A stretch of 64,000 bases of DNA from Alphaproteobacteria bacterium AO1-B (GTDB lineage Bacteria; Pseudomonadota; Alphaproteobacteria; Rhizobiales; Stappiaceae): contig MLAX01000001.1 in NCBI GenBank assembly GCA_001890945.1, positions 558,001 through 622,000 of the forward strand, read 5' to 3'. The position numbers and the translations under genes were made by a program. Positions 8,927-18,430 of this stretch are shown here, piece by piece (position 1 is the stretch's first letter; the number at the start of each line of letters is the position of its first letter). The notes under the pieces were generated by a model. It was not told the DNA's origin. It did no database searches and worked only from the letters and a program-made list of their open reading frames with translations.

Positions 8927-10143
8927 TAACCGACCTCGGCAGTGTCGAGTTTTTCCCGTACACTATCGCCAACCAGCTCAGCCAGTTTCGCGGGCACCGC
9001 GTTGCCAAGCTGGCGCATGCACTCAGACCAAGCGCCATGGAATACGTAGTCATCTGGGAAGGTCTGGATTCGAGCGCTTTCACGCACGGTGAAGTAGCGA
9101 ATTACGCCGTCGGCGCGCCGCAGCATGTTCTCGCCGCCTGGCACCCCATGCACACCCGCCTTCAAGGTTTTGGACGGGTCATCCATGAAACTGCCCGTGT
9201 GCCCCGGATAGCTGCGCGCGCCCGGTTGGTAGCGATGATCTGGAATCTTCGCCGCTTTGCGTGTGTGCAATTTCGGGTCCGGCAAATCCCCGATCGCGTC
9301 CCGGGTGGTTCGCCACGGTTTGGTCTCGGGTTTCTCGTCCTTCGAAAGCCGCTTCGCGATTGCGAGCGCTCTGCCCTCGAGTTTGCGATGCGCCTTGGCA
9401 ACCTCATGCCGGTCCCAATAGTCGCCGAACTCTTGGTCCCACACCAGGGCTTCATGGGTGTGATCACCCTCGCCAAAGGACCAGCAAGCGTTCAAGTCAT
9501 CACGAAAGCCCACGAAAATCACGCGCTCGCGTCGCTGCGGTACCCCGTGGTTCGCCGCGTTCAGCAGTTTCGTGACCACATTGTAGTGAAGGCCATCCCG
9601 CTTCGTTGAGGTGTGGTGTTGTTGGAGCCGTTTGAAATGATCCGCCCAGGCCTCGCTCTGTTGGACCACGATCTCAGGGTGCTCCAGCTGCAGCTGCACA
9701 TAGGAGAAGTAGTCAGAGAATGACGCGCGGGTCAGCCCCTTTACGTTCTCGAACACGAACGCCTTGGGGCGTGTCTCGCGAACCGCCCGCACCGCCTCCG
9801 GGAACATGTCCCGCGCGTCGTCATAGGCGCGATGTCGCCCGCCAAGGCTGAAAGGTTGGCACGGTGGTCCGCCTGAAACCAAATCGATCTTGCACTCGTA
9901 AGGGCTGAAATCGACCTGTCGGACGTCGCCCTCGATCACTTTCCAGGGGGCATTATCGTCGCCCTCGTCGCCATTTGCGGCTTTGTGGTTATCGCGCAGG
10001 GTGTCGCAACACCATTTGTCGTGCTCGACGACAATCCGCGGCGTGAAGCCCGCCTCGGCCAGGCCAATCCCCAAACCGCCCGCGCCGGCGAATAACTCTA
10101 TGGAATCTCGTCGGGACCGCTCCGTCCCATTGGCCTCGCTCAT
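8926..10143 (-). CDS. DNA (cytosine-5-)-methyltransferase
   Basis: A 405-residue C5 cytosine methyltransferase with all key motifs in order: motif I ELFAGAGGLGIGL (about 16-28), motif IV GGPPCQPFSLGG with the catalytic cysteine (about 90-101), motif VI ENVKGL (about 133), motif VIII QRRERVIFVG (about 204), a variable target-recognition region, motif IX RESARIQTFPDDY (about 354) and motif X QLGNAVPAKLAELVG (about 378). It modifies cytosine in the site cut by the adjacent GIY-YIG endonuclease and is transcribed before it. An inverted repeat sits just upstream of its start. Confidence 0.93.
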   Translation of the reverse strand: MSEANGTERSRRDSIELFAGAGGLGIGLAEAGFTPRIVVEHDKWCCDTLRDNHKAANGDEGDDNAPWKVIEGDVRQVDFSPYECKIDLVSGGPPCQPFSLGGRHRAYDDARDMFPEAVRAVRETRPKAFVFENVKGLTRASFSDYFSYVQLQLEHPEIVVQQSEAWADHFKRLQQHHTSTKRDGLHYNVVTKLLNAANHGVPQRRERVIFVGFRDDLNACWSFGEGDHTHEALVWDQEFGDYWDRHEVAKAHRKLEGRALAIAKRLSKDEKPETKPWRTTRDAIGDLPDPKLHTRKAAKIPDHRYQPGARSYPGHTGSFMDDPSKTLKAGVHGVPGGENMLRRADGVIRYFTVRESARIQTFPDDYVFHGAWSECMRQLGNAVPAKLAELVGDSVREKLDTAEVG

Positions 10144-10160
10144 AACGCCCCTGCCATGAA

Positions 10161-10198
10161 TTTGTTTGCCCCAGTAAGATCAAATCATGGGGAACAAA
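10161..10198. promoter_or_regulatory. Inverted repeat upstream of the methyltransferase
   Basis: Imperfect inverted repeat TTTGTTTGCCCCA (10161-10173) and TGGGGAACAAA (10188-10198), with two unpaired bases in the left arm, 18 bases upstream of the methyltransferase start in the vsr-methyltransferase gap. Restriction-modification operons are often autoregulated by the methyltransferase or a C protein at such operators. No C gene is visible here, so the role is inferred. Confidence 0.3.
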
Positions 10199-10288
10199 GC
10201 AAGAAATCTCACACAATATCTGGGGGAAACCACGGCACCGTCACCCAAATGACAGGGTGATCCGCGGCTTATGGCTGAACCCCGCCAT

Positions 10289-10747
10289 TCAGGCTGGCGG
10301 CGTCCCCGCTATCACACCTTGGTTCGCGTGACCCTCCAACCACGCGGCGGCCCGGTCCAAGAGTTCGTCGGCACTCAAGCGACCCGGTCCGACCATCGCG
10401 CATTCCCAAATCACCAACACGCGCCAACCCATCGCCAGCAGCTGTTCCTCGTTGCGGGCGTTTCGAGCCCGGTTGCCATCGATCTTCTCGTTCCAAAACG
10501 CCTCGCGCGACTTTGGTCGGCGGCCGCACCCTTCATGCCCGTGCCAGAAGCAGCCACGAACCTCGATCACCGCTTGATACCGCGCGAGGGTCAGATCGGG
10601 CTTCCCCGGCAAATCCTTGCGGTGTAGCCGGAAACGAAATCCACGGGCGTGCAAACCACGCCGGATCAGCATCTCTGGCTTGGTGTCCTTGTGCCGAACC
10701 CGGGCCATCCGCGCCGAGCGATCACGCGGTGTCAGCGTATCCGCCAT
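10289..10747 (-). CDS. vsr: Very short patch repair endonuclease (Vsr)
   Basis: A 152-residue Vsr family nuclease, full length. The conserved N-terminus RSARMARVRHKDTKPEM, the LHRKDLPGKPDLTL segment with the catalytic aspartate, and the GCFWHGHEGC zinc site are all visible, with AMGWRVLVIWECA following. Vsr nicks next to T:G mismatches created by deamination of 5-methylcytosine, which explains its place 145 bases upstream of a C5 methyltransferase gene in the same orientation. The residue before GCFWH is arginine (IEVRGCFWH) where a histidine or aspartate-type residue is common; this may be ordinary variation. Confidence 0.92.
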   Translation of the reverse strand: MADTLTPRDRSARMARVRHKDTKPEMLIRRGLHARGFRFRLHRKDLPGKPDLTLARYQAVIEVRGCFWHGHEGCGRRPKSREAFWNEKIDGNRARNARNEEQLLAMGWRVLVIWECAMVGPGRLSADELLDRAAAWLEGHANQGVIAGTPPA

Positions 10748-11144
10748 TCTTCACCTCGCATGAATTAGTTTCCGCGACGAGCCGACCCGAGCCGCCTGCA
10801 GCGTCTCGGCCTCGTCGGTGACGATCCCTGGCTCAAGTGGGCCTCCGGCGCCGACGCGCCTCCTGACGGCCGCTGACACGGCCTTGGGGGGCAAGGGGCC
10901 GCTGCCCCTGTACGAAGCCATTCAGGATCCAAACGGAGCGCTATCAGAATTTGAGCGTGAGTGGTTACAGCAAGCCTTGTGAAGGTGGTTCAGCTAAAAG
11001 CATTAGCAGTTGACGCGCCAGATTTCGCATTTGCAGCGAAAGACCGCTTCCCGCCCTTTTTTCGAATCCACTGCATCGGACCTAGGTTTTTAAACAGGCT
11101 CTATCAGATCTGTCGATCCAACGGACCAATTCTCATACCGTTCT
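10748..11144 (+). other. Gene-poor stretch with coding remnant
   Basis: No intact gene is seen. On the plus strand a short frame reads LYEAIQDPNGALSEFEREWL then QQAL and a stop (about 10910-10981). It has protein-like composition but no start, and is probably the 3' end of a decayed gene. The rest is non-coding up to the insertion element. Confidence 0.25.
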
Positions 11145-11203
11145 TGACCTGAGACCCGATCCTCTTCCACTTCGGCGCGGAGTCCTTATGTTGATTTTTG
11201 ACC

Positions 11204-12043
11204 TCATGCGGCCCGTGTTTGCAATGTTATTTTCAATGCGAATTCGTGGGGCGTGAGATTGCCCAGGGATGAGTGGGGTCTGTTTCGGTTGTAGTCGTCC
11301 TTCCATGCTGTGATTTGGGCTCGGGCTTCGGAAAGCGACGGGAACAGCGTCTCGTTGAGACACTCATCCCTGAAGCTACCGTTGAAACTCTCGACGAACC
11401 CGTTCTGCATCGGTTTACCGGGCTGGATGTAATGCCAGTCGACACCTGTCTCCTGACACCATTTGAGAACCGCCATGCTGGTCAGTTCGGTTCCGTTATC
11501 GGAGACCACGGTGACCGGTTTGCCACGCAGACGGATGAGCGCATCAAGTTCACGGGTGACCCGCAAGCCGGACAATGAAGTATCGGCCGCAAGCGCCAGG
11601 CACTCGCGGCTGTAATCATCGACCACCGCCAGAACCCGGAAACGGCGGCCGTCCGTAAAGGCGTCCGACACGAAGTCCAGGCTCCACCGCTCGTTTGTTC
11701 TGCCTAGCAACAGCATTGGCCTTCTGGTACCCAGAGCGCGCTTCCGACCGCCACGTTTGCGGACCTGCAGCTTCTCCTCGCGATAGAGGCGTCGCAGCTT
11801 CTTCTGGTTCATGCGGATACCCTGGCGTTCCAGCATTAGGTGAATACGTCTGTAGCCGAAGCGCCGGCGCTCTCCGGCAACTCGTCTCATGGCTTCACGT
11901 AAATCGGCATCATCAGGTCGAAGGCTACGATACCGAACACTCGACCCGTCAATTGCCAGGACCTCACACGCCCGACGCTGGCTCACACCGTGCGCTCCGC
12001 ACAGGTGAACCGCAGCTTCCCGTCTTGCACCGGGCGTTACCAT
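11204..12043 (-). CDS. IS3-family transposase OrfB (DDE integrase core)
   Basis: A 279-residue OrfB with an HTH_21-type start region ([16 protein letters not shown]), then the rve integrase core. The DDE triad is visible as [16 protein letters not shown] and [12 protein letters not shown], and the C-terminal [13 protein letters not shown] motif is typical of the IS407/IS2-like branch. Its ATG overlaps the A7 run at the end of orfA. The active OrfAB fusion would require a -1 shift on that run, but translation of orfA is cut at codon 41, so only internal initiation of OrfB remains possible. Confidence 0.93.
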   Translation of the reverse strand: MVTPGARREAAVHLCGAHGVSQRRACEVLAIDGSSVRYRSLRPDDADLREAMRRVAGERRRFGYRRIHLMLERQGIRMNQKKLRRLYREEKLQVRKRGGRKRALGTRRPMLLLGRTNERWSLDFVSDAFTDGRRFRVLAVVDDYSRECLALAADTSLSGLRVTRELDALIRLRGKPVTVVSDNGTELTSMAVLKWCQETGVDWHYIQPGKPMQNGFVESFNGSFRDECLNETLFPSLSEARAQITAWKDDYNRNRPHSSLGNLTPHEFALKITLQTRAA

Positions 12044-12303
12044 TTTTTTGATGCAACGTCCTTCAGCATGGCGTTGTCGAGCATGGCCTCGGCCAACAGC
12101 TTCTTGAGCTTCGCGTTCTCGTCTTCAAGCGCCTTCAGCTTGCGGGCATCAGATACATCCATGCCGCCGAATTTAGCCTTTTACTTGTAGAAGGTGGCTT
12201 CTGAGATCCCGTGCCGCCTGCAAACGTCGGCCGTCTTCTGACCGCTCTCCTGCTCTCGCAAAATGCCGATAATCTGTTCTTCTGTGAACCTAGAACGCTT
12301 CAT
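12037..12303 (-). pseudogene. IS3-family OrfA with internal stop
   Basis: An 88-codon orfA, with MKRSRFTEEQIIGILREQE at its start, a helix-turn-helix of the IS3 OrfA type, and a leucine-zipper-like [17 protein letters not shown] segment near its end. After FYK at codons 38-40 the next codon is TAA (12181-12183), where the family has tryptophan (FYKWKAKFGG), so the frame is interrupted. The slippery run of seven A's follows at 12043-12049, just before the orfA stop at 12037-12039. Confidence 0.85.
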
Positions 12304-12549
12304 TCCGTCCGTCTCCTGATCGGGACAGACTCTACACTAAACTGGAGGAGTTCTGGAGTCTCAGGTCATTCTCGATACCAACCGAATGAAGCGCTGCTGG
12401 GGCATTAAACCGGATAGGAAAACTACGCATCTAACCCCTTTGCCTGCGTCAAGCTCGCTGCCTTCAAGCGGTGTCTAAAAGTTAATGGGTCCAAGGCTTA
12501 GATCTTTTCGCGATGCTCCTGAGTCGGCTATCTAACTCACAACCTTGCC

Positions 12550-15378
12550 TTATTCCGTCGGCCTGCGACTTGGACCATCTGGTGCTGGCTCAGCGGTTAC
12601 AACCTGTACCTTTTGCACCGGATCATCAGGATCTAGCCCGGCGTTACGCGCGTTGCGGCGCTTGTTCCACGTGTCCAAGTTCCCTTTGGCCTGGCCAATG
12701 CCTTGCTTGAGCGCTGCACCACCAGCAACGGCACCAACAAGGACATCCCGCGAGCCGTTGATTGGATCGCTTCGGCTGTCACCAAAAGACTGTGCACCAG
12801 AACCCAACCACCTCAAAATGCCCTTCGGAACATCGTCGATCATTTTGAAACACATCAGTGCAATGTTGTAGGTGAGGAAGGCAAAGATGAGGGTGTAGAT
12901 GAACACTCCGAAGGCCCCCAAATCGTTCCCGGCAATTTCCTGCTGAGTGATCGTGGTCGCAGAATTATAGAGCGTGGAGAAGAAATACATCGCCGCTCCA
13001 AAAATCACATATCCGCCAATTAATCCAAAGACGATCAAGGCAGGACGCAGCAATATCATCAACAGCAGTTGGTAGCCGCCGATTGCTGCCTGGCCGGGCA
13101 TGCCTTCACCATCAATCCGCAGATGAGCCAAGGCCCAAAGCGGCATGGCGACGATCGCTTCGAATATCTCCAGCACCCATGCAATCACCGCAAAGACAAA
13201 ATAGACAAACGGCATCAGCGGGATGATGTAGGCCAAAAAGACACCCGCAACGACAGCAATACCTGCGAGGATGAAAAACAACGACGCCAATGCGCCAGCC
13301 AGTTCGGCAACAGTGGACAGGACAGCTGCCGGGACGCGGCCCATACCAGGAATAACCCCGGCGACTTTGCCGAAAGCGCCCCCTGCAACGGATGCGCCCG
13401 CGGCCAAAGACCCTGCACCAAACATCAGGAAAGTGCGGTCCAGTAACTCATGACCAGCGCCAGCAAGACGCATCATCGGATCAAGGGTTGGATTTGATTT
13501 GAGTGTATAGATCTCATCTCCCCCAAGCATCCACATCAGGGCATATGCAAGGCCGCTGTCTCCACCAGCATGCGCCGCATTGAGGCGGGACTCCTGATAA
13601 AGGGGACTGTTCGGTGGGATGTCCTGAAGGATGAAATCCGCATAGTCACGCTGGGCAAGCAGAAGTGCAGCTTCGATCTCGTCCTGCGCACCTGATGCAC
13701 TGCTGCGACTGCTGCCGAAGATGGAAGAGAAGAAACCGACATTCTTGGCTTCACCAGCATTGCGGATGTTGGGCGCTGACAGAACAGTGCCGAGTGTCGG
13801 AGCGGCAGCGTCAATCGCCTGCATGTATTTCTGGTTTATTTTGGTGAGATTGCCGTACCAAAGACCTGCGGCGCCCCAGCCGCGTTTAACGATCTCATCA
13901 TACGCTTCGGATTTGGCAAACTCAGAATTTGTGAGGCTTTCATAGGATGTCTGGATACGTGTGTTGACCGTTGTGTGAGCTGTAATAGAAGAACGTTTCA
14001 AAATCTCGGGAATACCAGCGTTTTGAGCGGTTGCAGGATCTCCGAGACCCGGTTTGGCGTTGACCGATATCTTGAATGCCGCAATCGCTTCAGCCGCAGG
14101 GCGAACGTCTTCTGCAATTTTTCCGATCTGGCGGATGTATTCGTTGCGGATATCGGTATGAACCTGACCAATCCGGTTACTGAGATCACGTCCGCCCCAG
14201 ATCCATTCCCACCACGTATCGTCCCGAGATTTGGTGATGCCAGCATCTGAATAGAAATCAAAGTCGGCCAGACTGATAGTGATATGTCCGCAAGCATAGT
14301 CATTGGCCGGCTGTCCAATTGGGCTACTGCTCCAGGACAGATCAACAACGGACATGTTTGCCTGCTTGGCTGCTTCAACCATAACCTGGGCATGAGAAAA
14401 CATAGCTCCTTGCGATCGCCCATTCAGATTTTGAACGATCTGAACAGTCCTGCCATTCCGTTCATTAATCTGGTTGAAAGAGGCCGCGCAGACTTCGCTC
14501 ATGAAGATGCGGCTAACCAGGCCAGTTGTGCTGCTGGTCGGTGGCTTGGAAACAATGTCATTGGCGGAAGTGAAAGAGCCTGCGAATTCCGTCCAGATCG
14601 TTGTGCCCAGTCCCGACCCCATCTTCGCCATCCATAGGGTGATGTACTGTGCGCTGTTTAACCCGCTTCCGAGCGGCACCAAGAGCCCCAACGCAATGAC
14701 AAGACGAATGGGAGCCCAAAGAGAGTTAAACCGCTTTCCAAATGGTGTGCCGCTTTGTGCAGCTTCCCCGACAACCGTCAGAATGTAGTAAAGCACGATG
14801 ATCACAGCGATCACCATCGTTGCCATACTGTAGAGCCCCAGGATTTGCTGGAGACCCAAGTACACTGGTGTACCCAAGGGTTGGGTGGCACTGCCAAAGA
14901 TGCCAAGATTTGGCCCGAAGGTCTGCTCAAGAAAGATCAGCACCACATCGGTTGGAACGTTCTCGCTTGGCGTCGTGAAATAACTCCCTGCAGACGCCTG
15001 AGCTGTTGCCGGCTCCAGAACAGCGACCGCGAGTATCACGGCACCTTGAATAGCAATAAGCACGATCGCGATGACGACCGCGCCAAAGACCGCGATCTGG
15101 TCTGCATACTTCCATGACCAGCGCAGATTGTTCGCTGCAAGGGCCAACACTTCGCGAACGCCATACTGTCCAATGAAACGCGGAGATGTGGCCGGATGGT
15201 GCACTGGAATAAGGCGTGCTGAATTCAGAACCAGAGCGATGAGATAGGCAAAGTGGCCGAAATGGACGCCCAATGCCCGAATTCGTGGAATTATTCCGGG
15301 AAGCATTGCATAACGGACGAAGGCTTTAACGTGGCTATTTTCTATATGTAATTGTTTGTTGGGTTCAGTTGTGTTCAC
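12550..15378 (-). CDS. DotA/TraY-like type IV secretion membrane protein
   Basis: A 942-residue polytopic membrane protein resembling the DotA/TraY family of I-type (IncI/Dot-Icm-like) type IV secretion systems. Hydrophobic segments cluster near residues 95-125, 180-205 and 225-245. A large soluble, presumably periplasmic, region spans about 260-600, and a second membrane block lies at about 655-860, ending in a charged cytoplasmic tail. Diagnostic stretches include the VPLGSGLNSAQYITLWM region near 240-255 and PLMPFVYFVFAVIAWVLE near 725. The length matches DotA/TraY (about 750-1050). It stands alone here: no other Dot/Icm or Tra core components are in the window, so they are either further left or absent. 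The gene is divergent from the hypothetical gene at 15456. Confidence 0.8.
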   Translation of the reverse strand: MNTTEPNKQLHIENSHVKAFVRYAMLPGIIPRIRALGVHFGHFAYLIALVLNSARLIPVHHPATSPRFIGQYGVREVLALAANNLRWSWKYADQIAVFGAVVIAIVLIAIQGAVILAVAVLEPATAQASAGSYFTTPSENVPTDVVLIFLEQTFGPNLGIFGSATQPLGTPVYLGLQQILGLYSMATMVIAVIIVLYYILTVVGEAAQSGTPFGKRFNSLWAPIRLVIALGLLVPLGSGLNSAQYITLWMAKMGSGLGTTIWTEFAGSFTSANDIVSKPPTSSTTGLVSRIFMSEVCAASFNQINERNGRTVQIVQNLNGRSQGAMFSHAQVMVEAAKQANMSVVDLSWSSSPIGQPANDYACGHITISLADFDFYSDAGITKSRDDTWWEWIWGGRDLSNRIGQVHTDIRNEYIRQIGKIAEDVRPAAEAIAAFKISVNAKPGLGDPATAQNAGIPEILKRSSITAHTTVNTRIQTSYESLTNSEFAKSEAYDEIVKRGWGAAGLWYGNLTKINQKYMQAIDAAAPTLGTVLSAPNIRNAGEAKNVGFFSSIFGSSRSSASGAQDEIEAALLLAQRDYADFILQDIPPNSPLYQESRLNAAHAGGDSGLAYALMWMLGGDEIYTLKSNPTLDPMMRLAGAGHELLDRTFLMFGAGSLAAGASVAGGAFGKVAGVIPGMGRVPAAVLSTVAELAGALASLFFILAGIAVVAGVFLAYIIPLMPFVYFVFAVIAWVLEIFEAIVAMPLWALAHLRIDGEGMPGQAAIGGYQLLLMILLRPALIVFGLIGGYVIFGAAMYFFSTLYNSATTITQQEIAGNDLGAFGVFIYTLIFAFLTYNIALMCFKMIDDVPKGILRWLGSGAQSFGDSRSDPINGSRDVLVGAVAGGAALKQGIGQAKGNLDTWNKRRNARNAGLDPDDPVQKVQVVTAEPAPDGPSRRPTE

Positions 15379-15455
15379 GGCAATATTTTCTTATTGTTAT
15401 TATATATATTATCAATACTATATGAATTTGTCTAAAAATTCATTAAAATACAATA

Positions 15456-15971
15456 ATGAAACAAATTATTGAAGAAAAAGTAACAATAAAACGTAGTATA
15501 CTGAATTCCATCGATCAGTTAACGCCTACCAAAAAGGCGGACTTCTTTGTCGATCTTGGTTATCAACTTCAATTGGATCACCTGCTCCATCCTGATGTGC
15601 GGAAGGATTCACGGAGCAATTTGGGGCTACCAGAGCAAGCGCCGGAACTCTACCGGGATCGCAAGGATCGCACCGAGAAACCGGCAGACTTCATTTTGCG
15701 TGTCTATGAAGATTGGTTGGGCAAAGGCTTCGCCAGGTCGCATCTTATGAACCTTGATCGACCGCTCTATGACGCGCTGCATAATTGGTTGCGCAAGAAC
15801 CCGATGCCTGAAGCTCTTATTCTTCCAACCAAAAAAGAGATGATTGACGCTGAACTGTCTGAAGCAGGCATAGGAGACGGCGCTCAGCTTGCGTTTCCAT
15901 CCGATTCAACGGTTCTGCAAAAGCGGAGGCGGCTTTACAACGCGGCACGGAACCGGGCGAAGAAAGAGTAA
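15456..15971 (+). CDS. Hypothetical protein divergent from dotA-like gene
   Basis: A 171-residue soluble, charged protein without a recognised domain. It is divergent from the DotA/TraY-like gene across a 77-bp AT-rich gap that should hold both promoters. A stretch rich in R, K and D precedes ADFILRVYEDWLGKGFARSHL near residues 70-92, and the basic C-terminus ends in RRLYNAARNRAKKE. Its position suggests it belongs to the conjugative element; no biochemical role is apparent. Confidence 0.5.
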   Translation: MKQIIEEKVTIKRSILNSIDQLTPTKKADFFVDLGYQLQLDHLLHPDVRKDSRSNLGLPEQAPELYRDRKDRTEKPADFILRVYEDWLGKGFARSHLMNLDRPLYDALHNWLRKNPMPEALILPTKKEMIDAELSEAGIGDGAQLAFPSDSTVLQKRRRLYNAARNRAKKE

Positions 15972-16981
15972 GGGCATGATGTTCGTGTGTAATGCACAGA
16001 GCTGAAGGCCAGATCAGTATTGATTAGTTGCTTTGGGTCAACACAAAAAAGTGCGCCGCTGGCACAGATTGTGCTGATACTCGCGCTCATTTCGATCTTT
16101 CATTGGTTTCTGGGCCTGTGCTAAAAGCAGCCATTCGTTGTACACTGAGCGATGGGATACAAGAGCGGACTCCAGACATTCGCTGCGCCTGCGCCAATGG
16201 CGGCTTTGAATGAGTCAGTCGGTCAGAAGTAGTCTGTGATTGCGGTCATCCCAAGCAGGCGGGCGACTTGTCCGTCTTTGGTCCAATCGCTGGAACCGAA
16301 TATAACACGCCTGCGCCGAATAAGCCCATAGAGAAGACACGCCCTCTCGTAACAACTTGTGATACAAAGTTTTTTCGTAAGCATACGTAAATGGTTTTGT
16401 GGATAACCTGCTCCAGTGTCGACATACAGGAAGTCTGCAATCTCCCTTCCACAACCGAAATGGAATTCGGTTGCGGGGCAAGGGGCCCGGAAAGGCTGTC
16501 ACCGACCGCGCAAACGAGCGCCATCAGCTTCAAATCAGACTTTGCAAATCCGCTCTACCGATCAAGCGATCGACAGCATCTGCCCCTACATCTACGCAGT
16601 GTCGAGGATGACGGAATTGGCGCGGTAGGAACGACAGTACAAGGATCGAACCGGACGAGCCTCAATCCGTCAGTTCCCACAATATTCCCGAACAGCATGG
16701 TCCTCCACGTGGTCACGCGTCAGGCACTGCCGACAGCGCCAACCGGAGTTTCGTCGGATGTTGGCACAATGATCCTTCAGAACGGCTTCTCTGGAGTGAT
16801 TGACAACGCTGGTTCCGCACTCGGAGACTTTGTCGCTCAAGAGGCGGCTGACATCTAAAAATATGCCGCAAATCTCACATGGCCGGTTGCTCGCGCTGCA
16901 GGTGCAGTATCAATTGAGCTGTTGAGCTAAGCCGGACTTTTATTTGTTTTCTTTGCGAGGCGATGGCGGCACGGGGAGCCA
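15972..16981. other. Gene-poor kilobase in the conjugative element
   Basis: No gene can be supported firmly. A plus-strand frame at 16391-16858 (155 codons) has no good start signal or recognisable family. On the minus strand a short tail reading VIFGSSDWTKDGQVARLL (about 16224-16305) looks protein-like but has no intact beginning. The stretch is probably made of decayed genes. Confidence 0.3.
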
Positions 16982-17677
16982 CTAAGATTGCGGAATAAGC
17001 AAACACTTATCAACGCTTGCCTGGAGCACTATTCGAATATTCTCGACTGAGCCATCTTCAGTGCCATGAATCCTATTTAGTTTGACTTGGCTCTCTGCCG
17101 AATCCTTTATGCTGTTTACGACATCTGAATAATCAGGAAGTTGTTTGGCTAAGGCTTTTCGTAGTTTAAGACGAGATTGGCGTATTGCGGTGTCAAGTAT
17201 TTGCTCGGATTTCTGGTCAGTGTTTTTTCCTTTCCCAAAAGCTGTGTCCGCGACACGACCAGCTCTTGAAATGCACAGCATCTGGTCAGCAGCATTAAGC
17301 AATGCGATAGAACTTTCTTTTGGTCCGACATATGTTGTGAGTGCACCTGCAGTGCCTGCAGCAAGTCCTGCGCCCTTAATAAGGTCAGTGCTGGCGCCAT
17401 ACAGAAGCCCACCTGCTGAGGTCGCTGCTGCACCAATAATTCCAAGAGCTACTGCATCCTGAGCGATACTCAAACCATCGGATTCTTGGATATAAATTGT
17501 TGCCAGTTCTTCCGCGTAATTCGAAAAGCCAGTAATTGATTGAAGCTTTCCCTCAGAGGATAGTTCTTTGAAAACTGATAATTCTTTACCGCCAATTAGG
17601 CCAGCATTTGCGCAACCCAGAATTTGCGAGATTACGGCAATCACTAGGCCAATCTTCAAGCAATTGAACATTTGCAT
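16982..17677 (-). CDS. Putative lipoprotein
   Basis: A 231-residue protein with a lipoprotein signal: a short charged start, a hydrophobic stretch, and QILGCANA at about residues 18-25, giving a lipobox L-G-C that would be lipidated at the cysteine. A glycine/alanine-rich hydrophobic region lies at about 75-115, followed by a mixed helical C-terminal half containing two further cysteines. Family not recognised. It lies downstream, in the same orientation, of three peptidoglycan-hydrolase-like genes, with about 750 bases between. A role as an envelope component of the transfer system or as an immunity lipoprotein is possible but only inferred. Confidence 0.55.
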   Translation of the reverse strand: MQMFNCLKIGLVIAVISQILGCANAGLIGGKELSVFKELSSEGKLQSITGFSNYAEELATIYIQESDGLSIAQDAVALGIIGAAATSAGGLLYGASTDLIKGAGLAAGTAGALTTYVGPKESSIALLNAADQMLCISRAGRVADTAFGKGKNTDQKSEQILDTAIRQSRLKLRKALAKQLPDYSDVVNSIKDSAESQVKLNRIHGTEDGSVENIRIVLQASVDKCLLIPQS

Positions 17678-18430
17678 ACCTATGGTTGGGAAAAGCAGGC
17701 AATTTGGTGTTCAAAATAGGGCATTATTCAACTCTTGGGCACAATAAATTAACTGAATGTTAATAAAGTTGTGGATGCATTGTTGAAATTGATGACCGTT
17801 AAGGGCCTTTCTGCTCTGTATTTAGCCACACTCGAACAGGGCTTTGTTTTTTTCAAATTGAGCGCGCTGATCTTTTTTGCACGCGCAATTGATAGGACCA
17901 CGGGCACAAAACGAAACAGTAAAAAATTCTCCTTCTTCAGTTCCTACTTGCTGCATATAATCCGTGCTAGGTTGAATACCCCCCCGCACCCGTATAAGGG
18001 CGCGGCTTTTTTGTTGGGAGCGACATTCGCTGTAGTAGATCCCGAGGTCAGTTCAGCGGGACTTGAACGAAGCTGACATTAGTTGAATGGCCACTAAACT
18101 GCGTACTACGTTAGCCTGTGGCTTAGGAGGCGTTGGACCGTTGCCGCGCCCATGAGCTCCACGGGCTAGTCGCTAAGCTCCACGATTTCACAATGGAGGC
18201 GAACGTATCGGCGGTGACGTTCCGCTCAAGACGCGCCGCACACACCTGCCGCAAAGGCGAGGAGATCCGGCGGCAGCCCCCACTTGCAGGTCAATATCAA
18301 CCTACCTTCCCAAGTGCATCCGTAGGAATATCAGCGCATGGTCGACGCTACGCGTGAGGACGAGTCTGACAAAATCTTGAGGCAAACAGACGTGTTTGTC
18401 CGAGCACCATCTACCTTGCCTACGTCGCTG
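17678..18430. other. Non-coding interval
   Basis: About 750 bases without a supportable gene. A plus-strand frame at 17771-18076 runs straight through a terminator-like hairpin and is not credible. Apart from that hairpin nothing further is recognised. Confidence 0.4.
17984..18012 (+). terminator. Terminator-like hairpin with T-run
   Basis: Stem CCGC-A-CCC (17984-17991) pairs with GGG-C-GCGG (17998-18005) around a 6-base loop, with one A/C mismatch. It is followed by a six-T run (18007-18012). This is a rho-independent terminator shape for plus-strand transcription. No plus-strand gene clearly ends before it, so it might end a small RNA or a decayed transcript; a TATAAT lies about 27 bases upstream of the stem. 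Confidence 0.45.

Larger units (their letters stand above)
11145..12368 (-). mobile_element. IS3-family insertion sequence (IS407-like), complete ends
   Basis: A 1224-bp insertion sequence. The termini are perfect 11-bp inverted repeats TGACCTGAGAC (11145-11155) and GTCTCAGGTCA (12358-12368), and are flanked by the 4-bp direct repeat TTCT (11141-11144 and 12369-12372), a target duplication of the size typical of the IS407 group. Inside are two minus-strand frames, orfA and orfB, overlapping at an A7 slippery run as expected for -1 programmed frameshifting. Intact ends and target duplication indicate simple, fairly recent insertion. However, orfA carries an in-frame stop, so the copy is probably not autonomous. 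Confidence 0.93.

Noticed and set aside
16391..16858. 155-codon plus-strand frame
   Set aside because: No ribosome-binding site, no recognised family, uneven composition; reported only as part of a gene-poor stretch.
17771..18076. 101-codon plus-strand frame
   Set aside because: Runs through a terminator-like hairpin with T-run and has no start signal.
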